Positions 6,998 to 15,221 of a stretch of 16,533 bases of DNA are shown here, piece after piece. Position numbers and translations under genes: made by a program. Origin of the DNA: Dehalococcoidia bacterium (lineage in GTDB: Bacteria > Chloroflexota > Dehalococcoidia > Lucifugimonadales > SHYF01). The notes beneath the pieces are model-generated. The model was not told where the DNA came from. It was given only the letters and a program-made list of their open reading frames with translations, and searched no databases. Each line of letters opens with the position of its first letter. Position 1 is the stretch's first letter. The stretch is from positions 1 to 16,533 of the forward strand of contig SHYF01000016.1 in the NCBI GenBank assembly GCA_009692985.1. The letters run 5' to 3'.

Positions 6998-7993
6998 CTA
7001 ATGCGTCTCAGTCTCCGGCCGGGCCTCTTTCGTACCACTCTCTCCTGCTGACGGCAGCGCCTGGCCCTGGTCCGCGGCCAAGGTGGTGCGCATAGCAAGC
7101 ACAGCTACCTCAATCTGATCGTCGTCCGGCTGGCGAGTGGTTAGCGCCTGAAGCATCAGGCTGGGAGCAACAATCAGCCGTACCAGCGCGCTATTCTGAT
7201 GACCGCCGCTGAACCTTATTACCTCATACGCCATGCCTGCGATAACGGGCACCAGCACCAGGCGGGACAGGACCAGCCAGAAGATTGGCGGTCTGCCAAA
7301 GAAAGCGAAGACCAGGATAGCAATCACCATCACAACCAGCAGAAAGGCAGTGCCGCATCGAGGGTGGGCAGTGGAGTACTTTCTGATATGAGCAGTTTCC
7401 AGGGGATCATTGGCCTCATAGGCTTTGACAGTCATGTGTTCGGCGCCGTGGTACGCAAAGACGCGCCGGATGTCAGGTATGAACCCAATCCCCCATACGT
7501 AGCCCAGAAACAGGGTTAGGCGTACCCCTCCCTCCACAACGTTGAATAGGATGTCGCCGCCCACGCCTTCGCCCAAGAGACCCTGAAACAAGGATGCGAC
7601 AAGCAGCGGCAGCAGGAAGAAGATGCCTATGGCAAATCCCAAGGAGATGGCCATGGTGACGGCCATGCTCCACCGGCTCATCTCCTTGCCCTCCTGCCCT
7701 ATGCTAACGTTAGCCGAGTACATCAGGGCCCTGGTGCCCAGCACCAGCGTCTCCGCCAGCACCACTACGCCACGCACCAGAGGCACACGCCGGATCGGGC
7801 CGGTATACACAGTGCTTAGGGGCGAAACCTGGATAGCAATCTGGCCATCTGGACGGCGGACCACAACAGAAGAGAAACGCCGCCCACGGATGAGCACTCC
7901 TTCTATGACAGCCTGGCCACCGTAGAAGAAACGAGGCTCAGGGCGTGTCCCTGGGTCAGGCTGGTCAGACCCCACTTTTCTTTCCGCAGCCAA
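6998..7993 (-). CDS. DUF1385 (YqhQ-like) integral membrane protein
   Basis: This 331-residue protein carries the family's signature motifs: FYGGQAVIEGVLIRG near the N-terminus, YHGAEHMTVKAYE in the middle, and HPRCGTAFLLVVM. There are about four hydrophobic segments (IGIFFLLPLLVASL, LTLFLGYVWGIGFI, FLLVVMVIAILVFAFF and WLVLSRLVLVPVIAGM). The conserved His/Glu/Cys residues suggest a metal site, but the biochemical role of the family is unknown. The frame begins with TTG, with AGGGG about 7 bases before it. GTG six codons on, behind GGAAAG, is an alternative. It follows rpmE by 121 bases on the same strand with a hairpin between; the family is often found beside rpmE in bacteria. The tail (after about residue 300) is polar and probably disordered. 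Confidence 0.9.
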   Translation of the reverse strand: MAAERKVGSDQPDPGTRPEPRFFYGGQAVIEGVLIRGRRFSSVVVRRPDGQIAIQVSPLSTVYTGPIRRVPLVRGVVVLAETLVLGTRALMYSANVSIGQEGKEMSRWSMAVTMAISLGFAIGIFFLLPLLVASLFQGLLGEGVGGDILFNVVEGGVRLTLFLGYVWGIGFIPDIRRVFAYHGAEHMTVKAYEANDPLETAHIRKYSTAHPRCGTAFLLVVMVIAILVFAFFGRPPIFWLVLSRLVLVPVIAGMAYEVIRFSGGHQNSALVRLIVAPSLMLQALTTRQPDDDQIEVAVLAMRTTLAADQGQALPSAGESGTKEARPETETH

Positions 7994-8059
7994 CTAGCAC
8001 CCCTAAGCAGCGTTTTGGCAATTCGATCCTGTCACGTGTGCACCGGCGGAACATAGAAG

Positions 8060-8081
8060 GGGGGCGGATGTGTCCGCCCCC
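8060..8081 (-). terminator. Terminator-like hairpin after rpmE
   Basis: The arms 8060-8068 (GGGGGCGGA) and 8073-8081 pair over 9 bases with loop TGTG. The hairpin starts 34 bases after the rpmE stop. The minus-strand sequence that follows is CTTCTATGTT, moderately T-rich. It probably ends most rplU-rpmA-rpmE transcripts and could attenuate readthrough into the DUF1385 gene. Confidence 0.6.
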
Positions 8082-8114
8082 ATGACTGATTTGCTCTCCG
8101 TGCTGCGACGCTTG

Positions 8115-8321
8115 TTACTTGAGACCGTAGCGGCGCTTCAGACGCTCTACCCGACCCTCGGTATCCACGATACGCTGCACGCCGGTGAAGAATGGATGGC
8201 AGGTGCTGCACACCTCCACCCGCAGGACGGCCTTGGTCGCACCCACAGTAAATGTGGTGCCACAGGAGGAACAGATAACCTGGGCATCGGGAAAGTAGTC
8301 CGGATGTATCTTAGCCTTCAC
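8115..8321 (-). CDS. rpmE: 50S ribosomal protein L31 (zinc-binding form)
   Basis: This is a 68-residue L31 of the large subunit. [20 protein letters not shown] is the typical opening. The four cysteines (C17, C20, C38, C41: CSSC and CSTC) make it the zinc-binding C+ paralogue rather than the zinc-independent form used in zinc starvation. The start is GTG, overlapping the end of rpmA by 11 bases, with GGGGGT about 6 bases upstream inside rpmA, so translation is likely coupled. The length and the C-terminus ([10 protein letters not shown]) are normal for the family. Confidence 0.97.
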   Translation of the reverse strand: MKAKIHPDYFPDAQVICSSCGTTFTVGATKAVLRVEVCSTCHPFFTGVQRIVDTEGRVERLKRRYGLK

Positions 8322-8592
8322 TGGTTACCCCCACAGGCGCTTGGTCTACTATGTTGGCCCGGCGCCGCTCCTTGGTGGCGTGGTCGAATTTCACCCACCC
8401 ATCCACCAGGGCATAAAGTGTGTGGTCGCGGCCCAGTCCCACGTTGAGGCCAGGACGTATCCGCGTACCGCGCTGTCGCACTATAATGCTGCCAGCAGTC
8501 ACAAGACAACCGCCATAGCGTTTGACGCCCAATCGCTGGCTGTTGCTGTCGCGACCGTTGCGGCTGCTTCCTCCGCCTTTCTTATGAGCCAT
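8311..8592 (-). CDS. rpmA: 50S ribosomal protein L27
   Basis: L27 is 93 residues and begins directly [16 protein letters not shown]. This is the mature form whose flexible N-terminus reaches toward the peptidyl-transferase centre. There is no Firmicutes-type N-terminal extension needing Prp cleavage, and accordingly no prp gene lies between rplU and rpmA. The core [20 protein letters not shown] and [10 protein letters not shown] is standard. AAGGAG lies 7 bases before the ATG. It is co-directional with rplU (56-base gap) and overlaps rpmE. Confidence 0.98.
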   Translation of the reverse strand: MAHKKGGGSSRNGRDSNSQRLGVKRYGGCLVTAGSIIVRQRGTRIRPGLNVGLGRDHTLYALVDGWVKFDHATKERRRANIVDQAPVGVTSEG

Positions 8593-8648
8593 GTCTGGAC
8601 TCCTTCTGAGAACGCCTGCGAGAATGGCTGCGATGGGCGCGCGGCACG

Positions 8649-8966
8649 TTACCCAGCAACGATTTCCTTTATCTGAAGACGGCTCAGGTACTGGCGATGG
8701 CCGGTCTTTGTGCCCTGGCGGGTCTTGTTCTTGTACCTAAACACCACTATCTTATCGCCACGCCGCTGCTCCGCCACCTCTCCTATCACCCGGGCGCCCT
8801 GGACCGTAGGTGTGCCCACAGTAATCTTTCCCTCTTGGGATAGCAGCAACACCTGCGTCAGCTCTACACGGTCTCCCGTTTCCAGCGGGAGCCTATCCAC
8901 GTCCAAGAGATCTCCAGGGCTGACCCTGTACTGTTTGCCACCCGTCTCTACGATTGCATAATCCAT
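8649..8966 (-). CDS. rplU: 50S ribosomal protein L21
   Basis: L21 is 105 residues and opens [19 protein letters not shown], with the family's C-terminal [21 protein letters not shown] for 23S rRNA contact. Length and motifs are normal. GAGGAG lies 6 bases before the ATG. It is the first gene of a rplU-rpmA-rpmE unit driven by the near-consensus promoter just upstream. The leader is only about 15 bases, too short for a structured L21 autoregulatory leader. Confidence 0.98.
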   Translation of the reverse strand: MDYAIVETGGKQYRVSPGDLLDVDRLPLETGDRVELTQVLLLSQEGKITVGTPTVQGARVIGEVAEQRRGDKIVVFRYKNKTRQGTKTGHRQYLSRLQIKEIVAG

Positions 8967-8987
8967 ATTCGCTCCTCGAACCTTTAG

Positions 8988-9016
8988 ATTGTACTCATGT
9001 GTGAGGAATACGTCAA
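8988..9016 (-). promoter_or_regulatory. Promoter of rplU-rpmA-rpmE
   Basis: On the minus strand, TTGACG (9011-9016) and TACAAT (8988-8993) are separated by exactly 17 bases. Each matches the housekeeping consensus at 5 of 6. A start point near 8981 would give a leader of about 15 bases containing GAGGAG. Strong constitutive use is expected for a ribosomal unit. Confidence 0.8.
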
Positions 9017-9033
9017 CAAAGAGGTTATGGTAA

Positions 9034-9062
9034 TTGTCACACCCCCGTTGAGCCTGTATACT
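9034..9062 (+). promoter_or_regulatory. Promoter of the MMPL exporter gene
   Basis: TTGTCA (9034-9039) and TATACT (9057-9062) are spaced by 17 bases, each 5 of 6 to consensus. Transcription would start near 9069, giving a leader of about 180 bases that contains repeat copy 1. It is back to back with the rplU promoter: the two -35 boxes are 17 bases apart. Confidence 0.65.
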
Positions 9063-9082
9063 CGCTTTTCTGCGGTTTCCGA

Positions 9083-9214
9083 ACAGGTTGCGGAAAACGG
9101 GGAGTCCAGATGGGCGAAGCCCTTATGGTGGGGGACTGGGGGTAACCCCCAGATATAACTCCCACCCCCTTCCTGGCCAGGAAGGGGTCAGGGGGATGGT
9201 CGAAGGAGTTTTTG
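9083..9214 (-). repeat. Dispersed hairpin-rich repeat, copy 1 (inverted relative to copies 2 and 3)
   Basis: Read on the minus strand, this copy runs ACTCCTTCGACCATCCCCC... through CCCGTTTTCCGCAACCTG, the same order of blocks as copies 2 and 3. It contains a 22-base palindrome (9166-9187, CCTTCCTGGCCAGGAAGG core), the hairpin CTGGGGG-TAA-CCCCCAG (9136-9152), and a third stem around GGGCGAAGCCC. It lies wholly in the predicted transcribed leader of the MMPL gene. It has no coding frame, so it is a MITE- or REP-like non-autonomous element. Confidence 0.8.
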
Positions 9215-9248
9215 TCATTCTACTAAGTCCTGGCTGGAGATAGATGCC

Positions 9249-11459
9249 ATGCTGTTCCGACTAGGCGTGTTTATGGTCCGGTGGCGATGGCTGGTCATCG
9301 CTGCGTGGGCGGCGGCTTTCCTGGCCTCGGGAGTCTTCGCACCCAGAGCCATCTCTGAGCTTAAGGCAGGCTTTGGGCGGGCCGATACTGAAGCCCAACG
9401 GGGCCTGGACGTTCTTCAAGAGAAGCTGGGCCAGCAAGAAAGCGTGTTCGCTGTTGTATTCCAACATCCCAGCCTGCGGGCCACGGACACAGAGTATCGT
9501 ACCGCTATGGAACAGACCCTTGCTCCCCTAGCTGGCATGCCCCAGGTGGAGCGTGTGATCACGCTGTACAACAGCGGCATCACAACACTGGCGTCCGACG
9601 ACGGCAAGACCTCTTATGCCCTGGTTGTGCTGACGGTTAGCATTGATGAGGCTATGAATGTGTATCCTGACCTCCGCCGACAGCTTCAGCCTCCCCCCGG
9701 GTTTCAGATATGGGCCACGGGGGGCATACCCATCTTCGCCAGCCTGAACGCCGCCGCCGAGGAGGACCTGCGCCGCGCCGAGACTCTGAGCCTTCCCCTA
9801 GTGTTAGCTGCCTTGCTCGTCATATTCGGGACGTTGGTGGCCACGGCGCTGCCTATCGCCATGGCGGCCCTCACTATTGTCATTACCATGGCCTTGGTCT
9901 ACCTGCTGGCCCAGGTCATGGAAGTGAGCATCTTCGTCCTGAACATAGCCTCGTTCCTGGGGATAGGCATTGCAGTGGACTATACGCTGCTGGTGGTGAA
10001 CCGGTTCCGGGAAGAGCTGTCCAGCCACGACAGAAGTGAAGCTATAGGCATCACAATGGCCACTGCCGGTCGAGCCATCTTATTCTCCGGCCTCACCACC
10101 GTAGTGGGCCTCACAGGAATGTTCTTTATCCCACTCACCTTTTTTAGCTCCATGGCCCTTGGCGGTGTCACTGTGGTGCTGGTCTCCGTCCTGGCGGTCA
10201 TGACCCTGGTACCAGCCGTGCTTGGTGTGCTGGGGCCAGCGGTGAATCGCCTGAGGATACTTCGCATATCTCAGGACGAACCCGGTGTATGGCGAAGGGT
10301 GGCCCATGGTGTCATGCGGCACCCAATCCTGGTGGCAGTGCCCGTGACTGTCTTCCTGGTGTTGCTAGGCACGCCTTTCCTGGGAGTGAAGATTGGGGCA
10401 CCCTGGGCCACCGTGCTTCCCGCCGACGCCGAACCGCGCCAGGGATGGGAAATCGTGGAAGAGGCCCTGGGCCCCGGGGCTCTATCACCTGTAGCGGTGG
10501 TCGTCCAGGCACCGGCCGGCATCTTGGACCCCCAGACCATCGGCGCGCTGTACGATTTCACCCATAAGCTGGCCCAAGACCCCAGGGTGGAACGAGTGGA
10601 GAGCATCGTCACCCTGGCCCCAGGCATTACGCGCGAGCAGTACCAGCAACTGTACGCCGCCCTGCCTGGGGCGCTCCCGCCGCAGATGGTGGCTGCGCTA
10701 AAGGAACTGTTGGCGGAAGACGTGACACTGGTTCGCGTAGTGCCCCGTGTTCCCCCTTTCTCTGGTGAGGGCAAGGCGCTGGTGCGAGACATACGGGAGC
10801 AGGACATTGGCCCGGGGATCGAGGTGCTGGTGACGGGGGCCACCGCCGACATCATGGACACGATAGACCTGATGTACGGGAACTTCCCATATGCCGTCCT
10901 CTACATCGTGGTGGTCACGTACATTGTGCTGCTGGTGCTTTTCCGCTCCGTGGTGCTTCCACTCAAAGCAGTGATCATGAACGCCTTGAGCATCCTGGCC
11001 AGCTACGGAGCGCTGGTCTACATCTTCCAGCAAGGGCACTTCCAGGGGCTTCTGGGATTCCAAGCCGATGGGTATACCGAGACTACTGTCCCAATCATTC
11101 TGTTCTGCATCCTGTTCGGCCTGAGCATGGACTACGAGGTGTTCCTGCTGAGCCGCATCAAGGAAGTGTACGACGAGACGGCTGACAACACGAACAGCGT
11201 TGCGCTGGGGCTGGAGAGGACGGGCCGCATCATCACTAGCGCCGCGGCTGTACTGGTGCTGGTGGCCGCAGCCTTCGCCACCAGCGACGTCATCGTGGTG
11301 AAGGCATTCGGGGTGGGGACGGCCATAGCCATCCTGGTGGATGCCACGCTGGTGAGGGCGCTGCTGGTGCCCGCCCTTATGCGCATCATGGGCCGGTGGA
11401 ACTGGTGGGCGCCCCGCTGGCTGCTGCGGCTGCTGCCGGAACAGCGGATGGCAATGTAG
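9249..11459 (+). CDS. MMPL-family (RND superfamily) membrane exporter
   Basis: This 736-residue protein has two tandem halves, each with one membrane segment, a large outside loop and a bundle of about five more segments, the 12-segment plan of MMPL transporters. Segment 1 is about 13-32. The first bundle begins near 180 and contains GIAVDYTLLVVNRFREEL (about 240-257). The second repeats the motif as GLSMDYEVFLLSRIKEVYDE (about 623-643). These Asp-Tyr pairs are the family's proton-relay region, so export of lipids or other hydrophobic compounds driven by the proton gradient is expected; the substrate is unknown. GGAGA lies 8 bases before the ATG. An overlapping ATG at 9244 is in another frame. 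The gene has its own promoter and is flanked by inverted copies of the dispersed repeat. No membrane-fusion or TetR-type partner is adjacent. Confidence 0.93.
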   Translation: MLFRLGVFMVRWRWLVIAAWAAAFLASGVFAPRAISELKAGFGRADTEAQRGLDVLQEKLGQQESVFAVVFQHPSLRATDTEYRTAMEQTLAPLAGMPQVERVITLYNSGITTLASDDGKTSYALVVLTVSIDEAMNVYPDLRRQLQPPPGFQIWATGGIPIFASLNAAAEEDLRRAETLSLPLVLAALLVIFGTLVATALPIAMAALTIVITMALVYLLAQVMEVSIFVLNIASFLGIGIAVDYTLLVVNRFREELSSHDRSEAIGITMATAGRAILFSGLTTVVGLTGMFFIPLTFFSSMALGGVTVVLVSVLAVMTLVPAVLGVLGPAVNRLRILRISQDEPGVWRRVAHGVMRHPILVAVPVTVFLVLLGTPFLGVKIGAPWATVLPADAEPRQGWEIVEEALGPGALSPVAVVVQAPAGILDPQTIGALYDFTHKLAQDPRVERVESIVTLAPGITREQYQQLYAALPGALPPQMVAALKELLAEDVTLVRVVPRVPPFSGEGKALVRDIREQDIGPGIEVLVTGATADIMDTIDLMYGNFPYAVLYIVVVTYIVLLVLFRSVVLPLKAVIMNALSILASYGALVYIFQQGHFQGLLGFQADGYTETTVPIILFCILFGLSMDYEVFLLSRIKEVYDETADNTNSVALGLERTGRIITSAAAVLVLVAAAFATSDVIVVKAFGVGTAIAILVDATLVRALLVPALMRIMGRWNWWAPRWLLRLLPEQRMAM

Positions 11460-11481
11460 GAGTCAGGCCACTAACTTCTGT

Positions 11482-11651
11482 TAGCAGGCTACTAACAAAC
11501 TCCTTCGACCATCCCCCTGTCCCCCTTCCTGGCCAGGAATGGGGATGAAAACAAATCTGGGGGACACCCCCAGTCCCCCGTCCCTTCGACTTCGCTCAGG
11601 GCAGGCTCCGGGGCTTTGCCCCTCTGGACTTCGCTTTTCCGCAGCCTGCTA
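11482..11651 (+). repeat. Dispersed hairpin-rich repeat, copy 2 (most complete, with terminal inverted repeats)
   Basis: This copy begins TAGCAGGCT (11482-11490) and ends AGCCTGCTA (11643-11651), exact 9-base terminal inverted repeats. Inside are the palindrome TTCCTGGCCAGGAA (11526-11539), the hairpin CTGGGGG-ACA-CCCCCAG (11557-11573) and GGGGCTTTGCCCC. Compared with copy 3 it carries an extra insert around 11580-11610 (CCTTCGACTTCGCTCAGGGC). No target duplication was seen. It begins 22 bases after the exporter stop. Confidence 0.8.
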
Positions 11652-11760
11652 GACCAGCAACATGCGCATGGGGCAGAGCGTTCGGCTAAAAGGGTTGAAG
11701 ACCAGGCCCAGGAGCGACTAGGAGGGCGTCGTCTTTCCTTCCAGCACAGGCAGGGCGCGC
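11652..11760. other. Intergenic stretch with no recognised feature
   Basis: Together with repeat copy 2 this fills the 301 bases between the exporter and the next start. I see only a 9-base inverted match, GAAGACCAG (11697-11705) and CTGGTCTTC (11803-11811), of unclear meaning. There is no recognisable N-terminal half for the following gene in any frame. Confidence 0.5.
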
Positions 11761-12516
11761 GTGCGGGCGCTAACGCACGTGCTCCGCCACTTTGCGGGGC
11801 GTCTGGTCTTCAAAAGAACAGTCGAGGTCTTCGTCGCTCAGGCGGGCCAACAGGCCAAGGACTTGCTTCACCTTGATGGCAGGTTCCAAGAGCTGAAGAA
11901 TGCACTGGGTCCACGTATCACAAGCCAGATATCCTGGAGAGAGGAAGACGCCCCAATAGACGTCCGCGAGATCATCGCCTTGCTCACCGCCTTGAACCGA
12001 GACCACTATAGCGACGTGAAGCATCCCATAGTCGCGTATTCCGGCAAAGAGGCTTGCCTCAGGCAGTTCGACCATAACACCGCATCCTACGAGAAGTTAT
12101 ATCCAGTCGCCAAGGACATGTTGGAAATCTGGGAAACAATCCAAGAAGTGGTACCTGAGCAATACATAGCGACAGGCGGGCGTTACGGTGGGCTCAAGGG
12201 GTGCACGAAATTGAAGAGGCCCCGGACTTTGCCTATCATAAGTGAGGCTACCAACTATCCATTCCCCAATGGTTATTTATACCCAATCGTGGGCGCTTTC
12301 CGTTCCATGTTGGTAGACAACGGAGGCGCCTACACATGGGGTAATGGTGTCAAACCTGTCGAAATCGTTAAGCAGGGATTGGCCACCAAGATCTTCAGTG
12401 GGCCGATATTTAACTCCATTCAGGCGTATCATAACCCTAACAGGACAGGCAAAGACCCTAACGTGTGGGCATTGGCTTACCAAATGGCAGAGAACTACTA
12501 TCTCCGCCTAAAGTAA
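11761..12516 (+). CDS. AIPR-like (abortive infection phage resistance) C-terminal fragment
   Basis: The 251-residue frame from GTG 11761 contains stretches I associate with the C-terminal part of AIPR proteins: ISWREEDAPIDVREIIALLT, HPIVAYSGKEACLRQF, YEKLYPVAKDMLEIWETIQ, then a PFPNGYLYPIVGAFR segment and NRTGKDPNVWALAYQ. Full AIPR proteins are far longer (roughly 550-700 residues), so the N-terminal portion is absent. The frame is closed by TAG at 11719, and no Shine-Dalgarno or convincing start was found; the first about 35 residues may be non-coding. The sequence is AT-richer than its neighbours, and a repeat element lies just upstream. I read it as the remnant of an acquired defence gene. 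The reading frame is intact over the homologous part, so a shortened functional protein cannot be excluded. The family call is from memory of motifs. Confidence 0.55.
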   Translation: MRALTHVLRHFAGRLVFKRTVEVFVAQAGQQAKDLLHLDGRFQELKNALGPRITSQISWREEDAPIDVREIIALLTALNRDHYSDVKHPIVAYSGKEACLRQFDHNTASYEKLYPVAKDMLEIWETIQEVVPEQYIATGGRYGGLKGCTKLKRPRTLPIISEATNYPFPNGYLYPIVGAFRSMLVDNGGAYTWGNGVKPVEIVKQGLATKIFSGPIFNSIQAYHNPNRTGKDPNVWALAYQMAENYYLRLK

Positions 12517-12529
12517 AATCATTCGTTTT

Positions 12530-12565
12530 AGAAAGGGCGTGCCTGACGTCAGGCACGCCCTTTCT
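12530..12565. terminator. Long perfect palindrome, bidirectional terminator between converging genes
   Basis: A 36-base perfect palindrome, with arms AGAAAGGGCGTGCCTGA(C) and their complement around ACGT, folds into a stem of about 16 bp. It lies 13 bases after the AIPR-like stop and ends 25 bases short of the clpC stop, serving both. The flanks are A/T-rich on the left (ATTCGTTTT), less so on the right. Confidence 0.7.
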
Positions 12566-12590
12566 CATTCAAAGCGACGGTAAGTAGCGC

Positions 12591-15038
12591 CTAAGTGCCC
12601 ACCCCCACCCTCTCCTCTGCCTTGCGGAAGGCAAGGCCCTCAGGGCCAGCGTCTACAACCACGCGGTCACCGTCCTTGAACTCGCCAGCCAGGATGGCCT
12701 TGGATAGCGGGTTCTCTACGTGCCGCTGCATGGCACGGCGCAGGGGCCTTGCGCCAAATGTGGGGTCGAAACCCTCCTTGGCCAGCCACACTCGCGCCGC
12801 AGGCGTAAGCTCCGCCGTCACGCCCCGCTCCGCCAGGCGCTTCGACACCTCGCCCATCATCAGACCCACAATGCGCTCTATCTGCTCCTGGGTCAGCGGG
12901 TCGAATATGACAATCTCATCAATGCGGTTCAGGAACTCCGGGCGGAAGGCCCTCTTCAGGGCGTCCTCCACCGAGCCCCGCAGCTTCTCACGGTCCGACT
13001 CCGTGTCCTGGCCTGTGCGGAACCCGATGGCCTGGCGGCCAAGCTCGACGGTGCCCAGGTTGCTGGTCATGATGACCACCGTGTTGCTGAAGTCCACCGT
13101 GCGGCCATGTCCGTCGGTGAGGCGTCCGTCCTCCAGTATCTGTAGCAGTATGTTGAACACGTCCTGGTGGGCCTTCTCGATCTCGTCGAACAGGACAACG
13201 CGGAAGGGACGGCGGCGCACCGCCTCGGTGAGCTGGCCGCCTTCGTCGTAGCCAACGTATCCAGGCGGCGCACCGATGAGGCGGGAGACTGTGTGTTTCT
13301 CCATGTACTCGGACATGTCTAAGCGCACCATGTTGGACTCGTCGTCGAATAGGAACTGGGCCAGGGAACGGGCCAGATCCGTCTTGCCGACGCCGGTTGG
13401 CCCCAGGAAGATGAAGCTGCCCACGGGCCTGCGGGCGTCCTTCATGCCAGCGCGGGCGCGCCGTATGGCATCGGCCACCACCTGGATAGCGTGGTCCTGG
13501 CCGATGACCCGCTGGTGGAGCCGCTCCTCCATGTGCAAGAGTCGCTGCGCCTCCTCCTCCAGAAGCTGATGGACGGGAATGCCTGTCCATTTGCCAATCA
13601 GCTCCGCTATGTTCTCGGCTTCCACCACGTCGTTTATCTTCTTGTCCTTCATCCAATCGGCCTTGCCGCTGTTGTACTCCGCTTCCAGCTTCAATCGCTG
13701 GGACTTGAGCGTGGCGGCTTGCCTGTAGTCCGAGCGCCGGGACGCGGCGCTCTCCTCGTTCTGCAACTGCTGGATACGGCGCTCCTGTTCCCGGAGCTCC
13801 CTGGGCATGGTCTGGGCGTCAATCCGCAACTTGCTGGCGGCCTCGTCAATGAGATCCACCGCCTTATCGGGCAGGTGCCTATCGGGGATGTATCGCGCGC
13901 TTAGCTTAACCGCCTCAACTATGGCAGAGTCGTCTATCTTTATCTTGTGATGCGCCTCGTACTTGGGCTTCAAGGCCATGAGCATCTGGATAGCTACTTC
14001 TAATGATGGCTCGCCAACCCAGATGGGCTGGAAACGCCGCTCCAGGGCGGAGTCCTTCTCGAAATGCTTGCGGTACTCGTCGGGCGTGGTAGCGCCGATG
14101 CACTGGAGCTCGCCGCGGGCCAGGGCTGGTTTCATTAGATTGGATGCGTCGATAGCGCCCTCGGCAGCACCAGCGCCCACAACGTTGTGTATCTCGTCTA
14201 TGAACAGGATGACCTCGCCCTTGGCCTGCTTCACCTCGTCCATGATGGCCTTGAGGCGCTCTTCGAACTCCCCGCGGAACTTGGAGCCGGCTACCAGCGC
14301 GCCCATGTCCAAGGCCAGGACCCGGCGGCCCTTCAGAATGTCCGGCACGTCGCCTGCCACAATGTACTCAGCCAGCCCCTCTACTATGGCGGTCTTGCCG
14401 ACGCCGGCCTCGCCGATGACCACAGGGTTGTTCTTGGTGCGCCGTGTGAGTGTCTGCATCAGGCGGCGGATCTCTTCGTCCCGCCCGATAACTGGGTCCA
14501 GCTTGCCGGCGCGGGCCAAAGCCGTAAGGTCAACGCTGTACTTCTCCAGGGCGCGGTACTTGCTCTCCGCACGAGGGTCGGTGACCCGGGCGCTGCCGCG
14601 GACCTGCTGCAACGCCTTGTACACCTTCTCCTGGTCAATGCCGAACTCCTTGAAGATTGCGGGGGCCTGGCCGTCCTGGACCAGGACACAGCCAATGAGC
14701 AGGTGCTCCGTGCCTACGTATTCGTCCTTCAAGCGGTCGGCCTCGGCCTTGGCGTTCTCCACGGCGCGCCTAGCGCGGGGCGTGTAATAGATCTGCGATG
14801 TTTCGTGGGCCAGCTTGGGGGTGCGGTTGAGCACCTGTTCCACGCGGGCCTTCATGACATCCACGTTGACTCCCAAGGACTCCATGACCTCCATTGGAAC
14901 GCCACGCTCCAACTGGAGCAGGGCGAGTAGGATGTGTTCCACATCCCACTGGCTATGGTGGTAGTTCCGCACCAGCTCCTGGGAGTTGGTCAGCACCTCT
15001 TGGGCCTGTTCAGTGAAGTTCTCTGGTCCTAGTACCAT
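12591..15038 (-). CDS. clpC: ClpC-type AAA+ unfoldase (heat-shock operon, ClpP partner)
   Basis: This 815-residue Hsp100 ATPase unfolds proteins. In order: Clp N-domain repeats (about 1-145); first AAA+ module with Walker A GEAGVGKT (209-216) and Walker B VILFIDE (276-282); a short coiled middle domain (about 410-470); second AAA+ module with Walker A GPTGVGKT (546-553), Walker B VVLFDEI and sensor region; and a C-terminal D2-small domain. The middle domain is only about 60 residues, and an IGF loop (671-673) lies between [12 protein letters not shown] and the [12 protein letters not shown] box. ClpC/ClpA/ClpX use that loop to dock on ClpP, while ClpB lacks it. I therefore call ClpC-like rather than ClpB, despite the HspR operon setting in which ClpB is often expected. 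AGGGGA lies about 9 bases before the ATG. It is separated from hspR by 183 bases holding repeat copy 3. Confidence 0.93.
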   Translation of the reverse strand: MVLGPENFTEQAQEVLTNSQELVRNYHHSQWDVEHILLALLQLERGVPMEVMESLGVNVDVMKARVEQVLNRTPKLAHETSQIYYTPRARRAVENAKAEADRLKDEYVGTEHLLIGCVLVQDGQAPAIFKEFGIDQEKVYKALQQVRGSARVTDPRAESKYRALEKYSVDLTALARAGKLDPVIGRDEEIRRLMQTLTRRTKNNPVVIGEAGVGKTAIVEGLAEYIVAGDVPDILKGRRVLALDMGALVAGSKFRGEFEERLKAIMDEVKQAKGEVILFIDEIHNVVGAGAAEGAIDASNLMKPALARGELQCIGATTPDEYRKHFEKDSALERRFQPIWVGEPSLEVAIQMLMALKPKYEAHHKIKIDDSAIVEAVKLSARYIPDRHLPDKAVDLIDEAASKLRIDAQTMPRELREQERRIQQLQNEESAASRRSDYRQAATLKSQRLKLEAEYNSGKADWMKDKKINDVVEAENIAELIGKWTGIPVHQLLEEEAQRLLHMEERLHQRVIGQDHAIQVVADAIRRARAGMKDARRPVGSFIFLGPTGVGKTDLARSLAQFLFDDESNMVRLDMSEYMEKHTVSRLIGAPPGYVGYDEGGQLTEAVRRRPFRVVLFDEIEKAHQDVFNILLQILEDGRLTDGHGRTVDFSNTVVIMTSNLGTVELGRQAIGFRTGQDTESDREKLRGSVEDALKRAFRPEFLNRIDEIVIFDPLTQEQIERIVGLMMGEVSKRLAERGVTAELTPAARVWLAKEGFDPTFGARPLRRAMQRHVENPLSKAILAGEFKDGDRVVVDAGPEGLAFRKAEERVGVGT

Positions 15039-15066
15039 TGCTATGTCCCCTGCCTTAGTTTGTTAC

Positions 15067-15201
15067 CAACAACTCCTTCGACCATCCCCCTTCCCCATTC
15101 CTGGCCAGGAAGGGGGCGAGAGAGATATCTGGGGGATACCCCCAGACCCCCACCAGAAGGGCTTCGCCCCTCTGGACTCCCCATTTTCAGCAGCCTGCTA
15201 G
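15067..15201 (+). repeat. Dispersed hairpin-rich repeat, copy 3, inside the heat-shock operon
   Basis: It has the same blocks as copy 2: AACTCCTTCGACCATCCCCC, palindrome TTCCTGGCCAGGAA (15098-15111), hairpin CTGGGGG-ATA-CCCCCAG (15129-15145), CCAGAAGGGC-TTC-GCCCCTCTGG, and the end TTTTCAGCAGCCTGCTA. The left terminal repeat is degenerate. It occupies most of the hspR-clpC gap, so it is transcribed (in antisense orientation) if the three genes form one operon. Confidence 0.8.
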
Positions 15202-15221
15202 GCTTACCTTAGCGTTCCCAA

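Noticed and set aside
10271..10861. 196-codon minus-strand frame inside the exporter gene
   Set aside because: It is Ser/Thr/Gly-rich antisense shadow of the MMPL gene with no domain.
13963..14930. Long plus-strand frames opposite clpC (247 and 274 codons)
   Set aside because: They are antisense shadows of a strongly conserved Clp gene in GC-rich DNA, with low-complexity composition and no domain.
9083..15201. Short direct and inverted matches first suspected as a CRISPR array or insertion sequence
   Set aside because: There are only three copies, kilobases apart, with no spacers, no transposase frame and internal hairpins; a non-autonomous dispersed repeat fits better.
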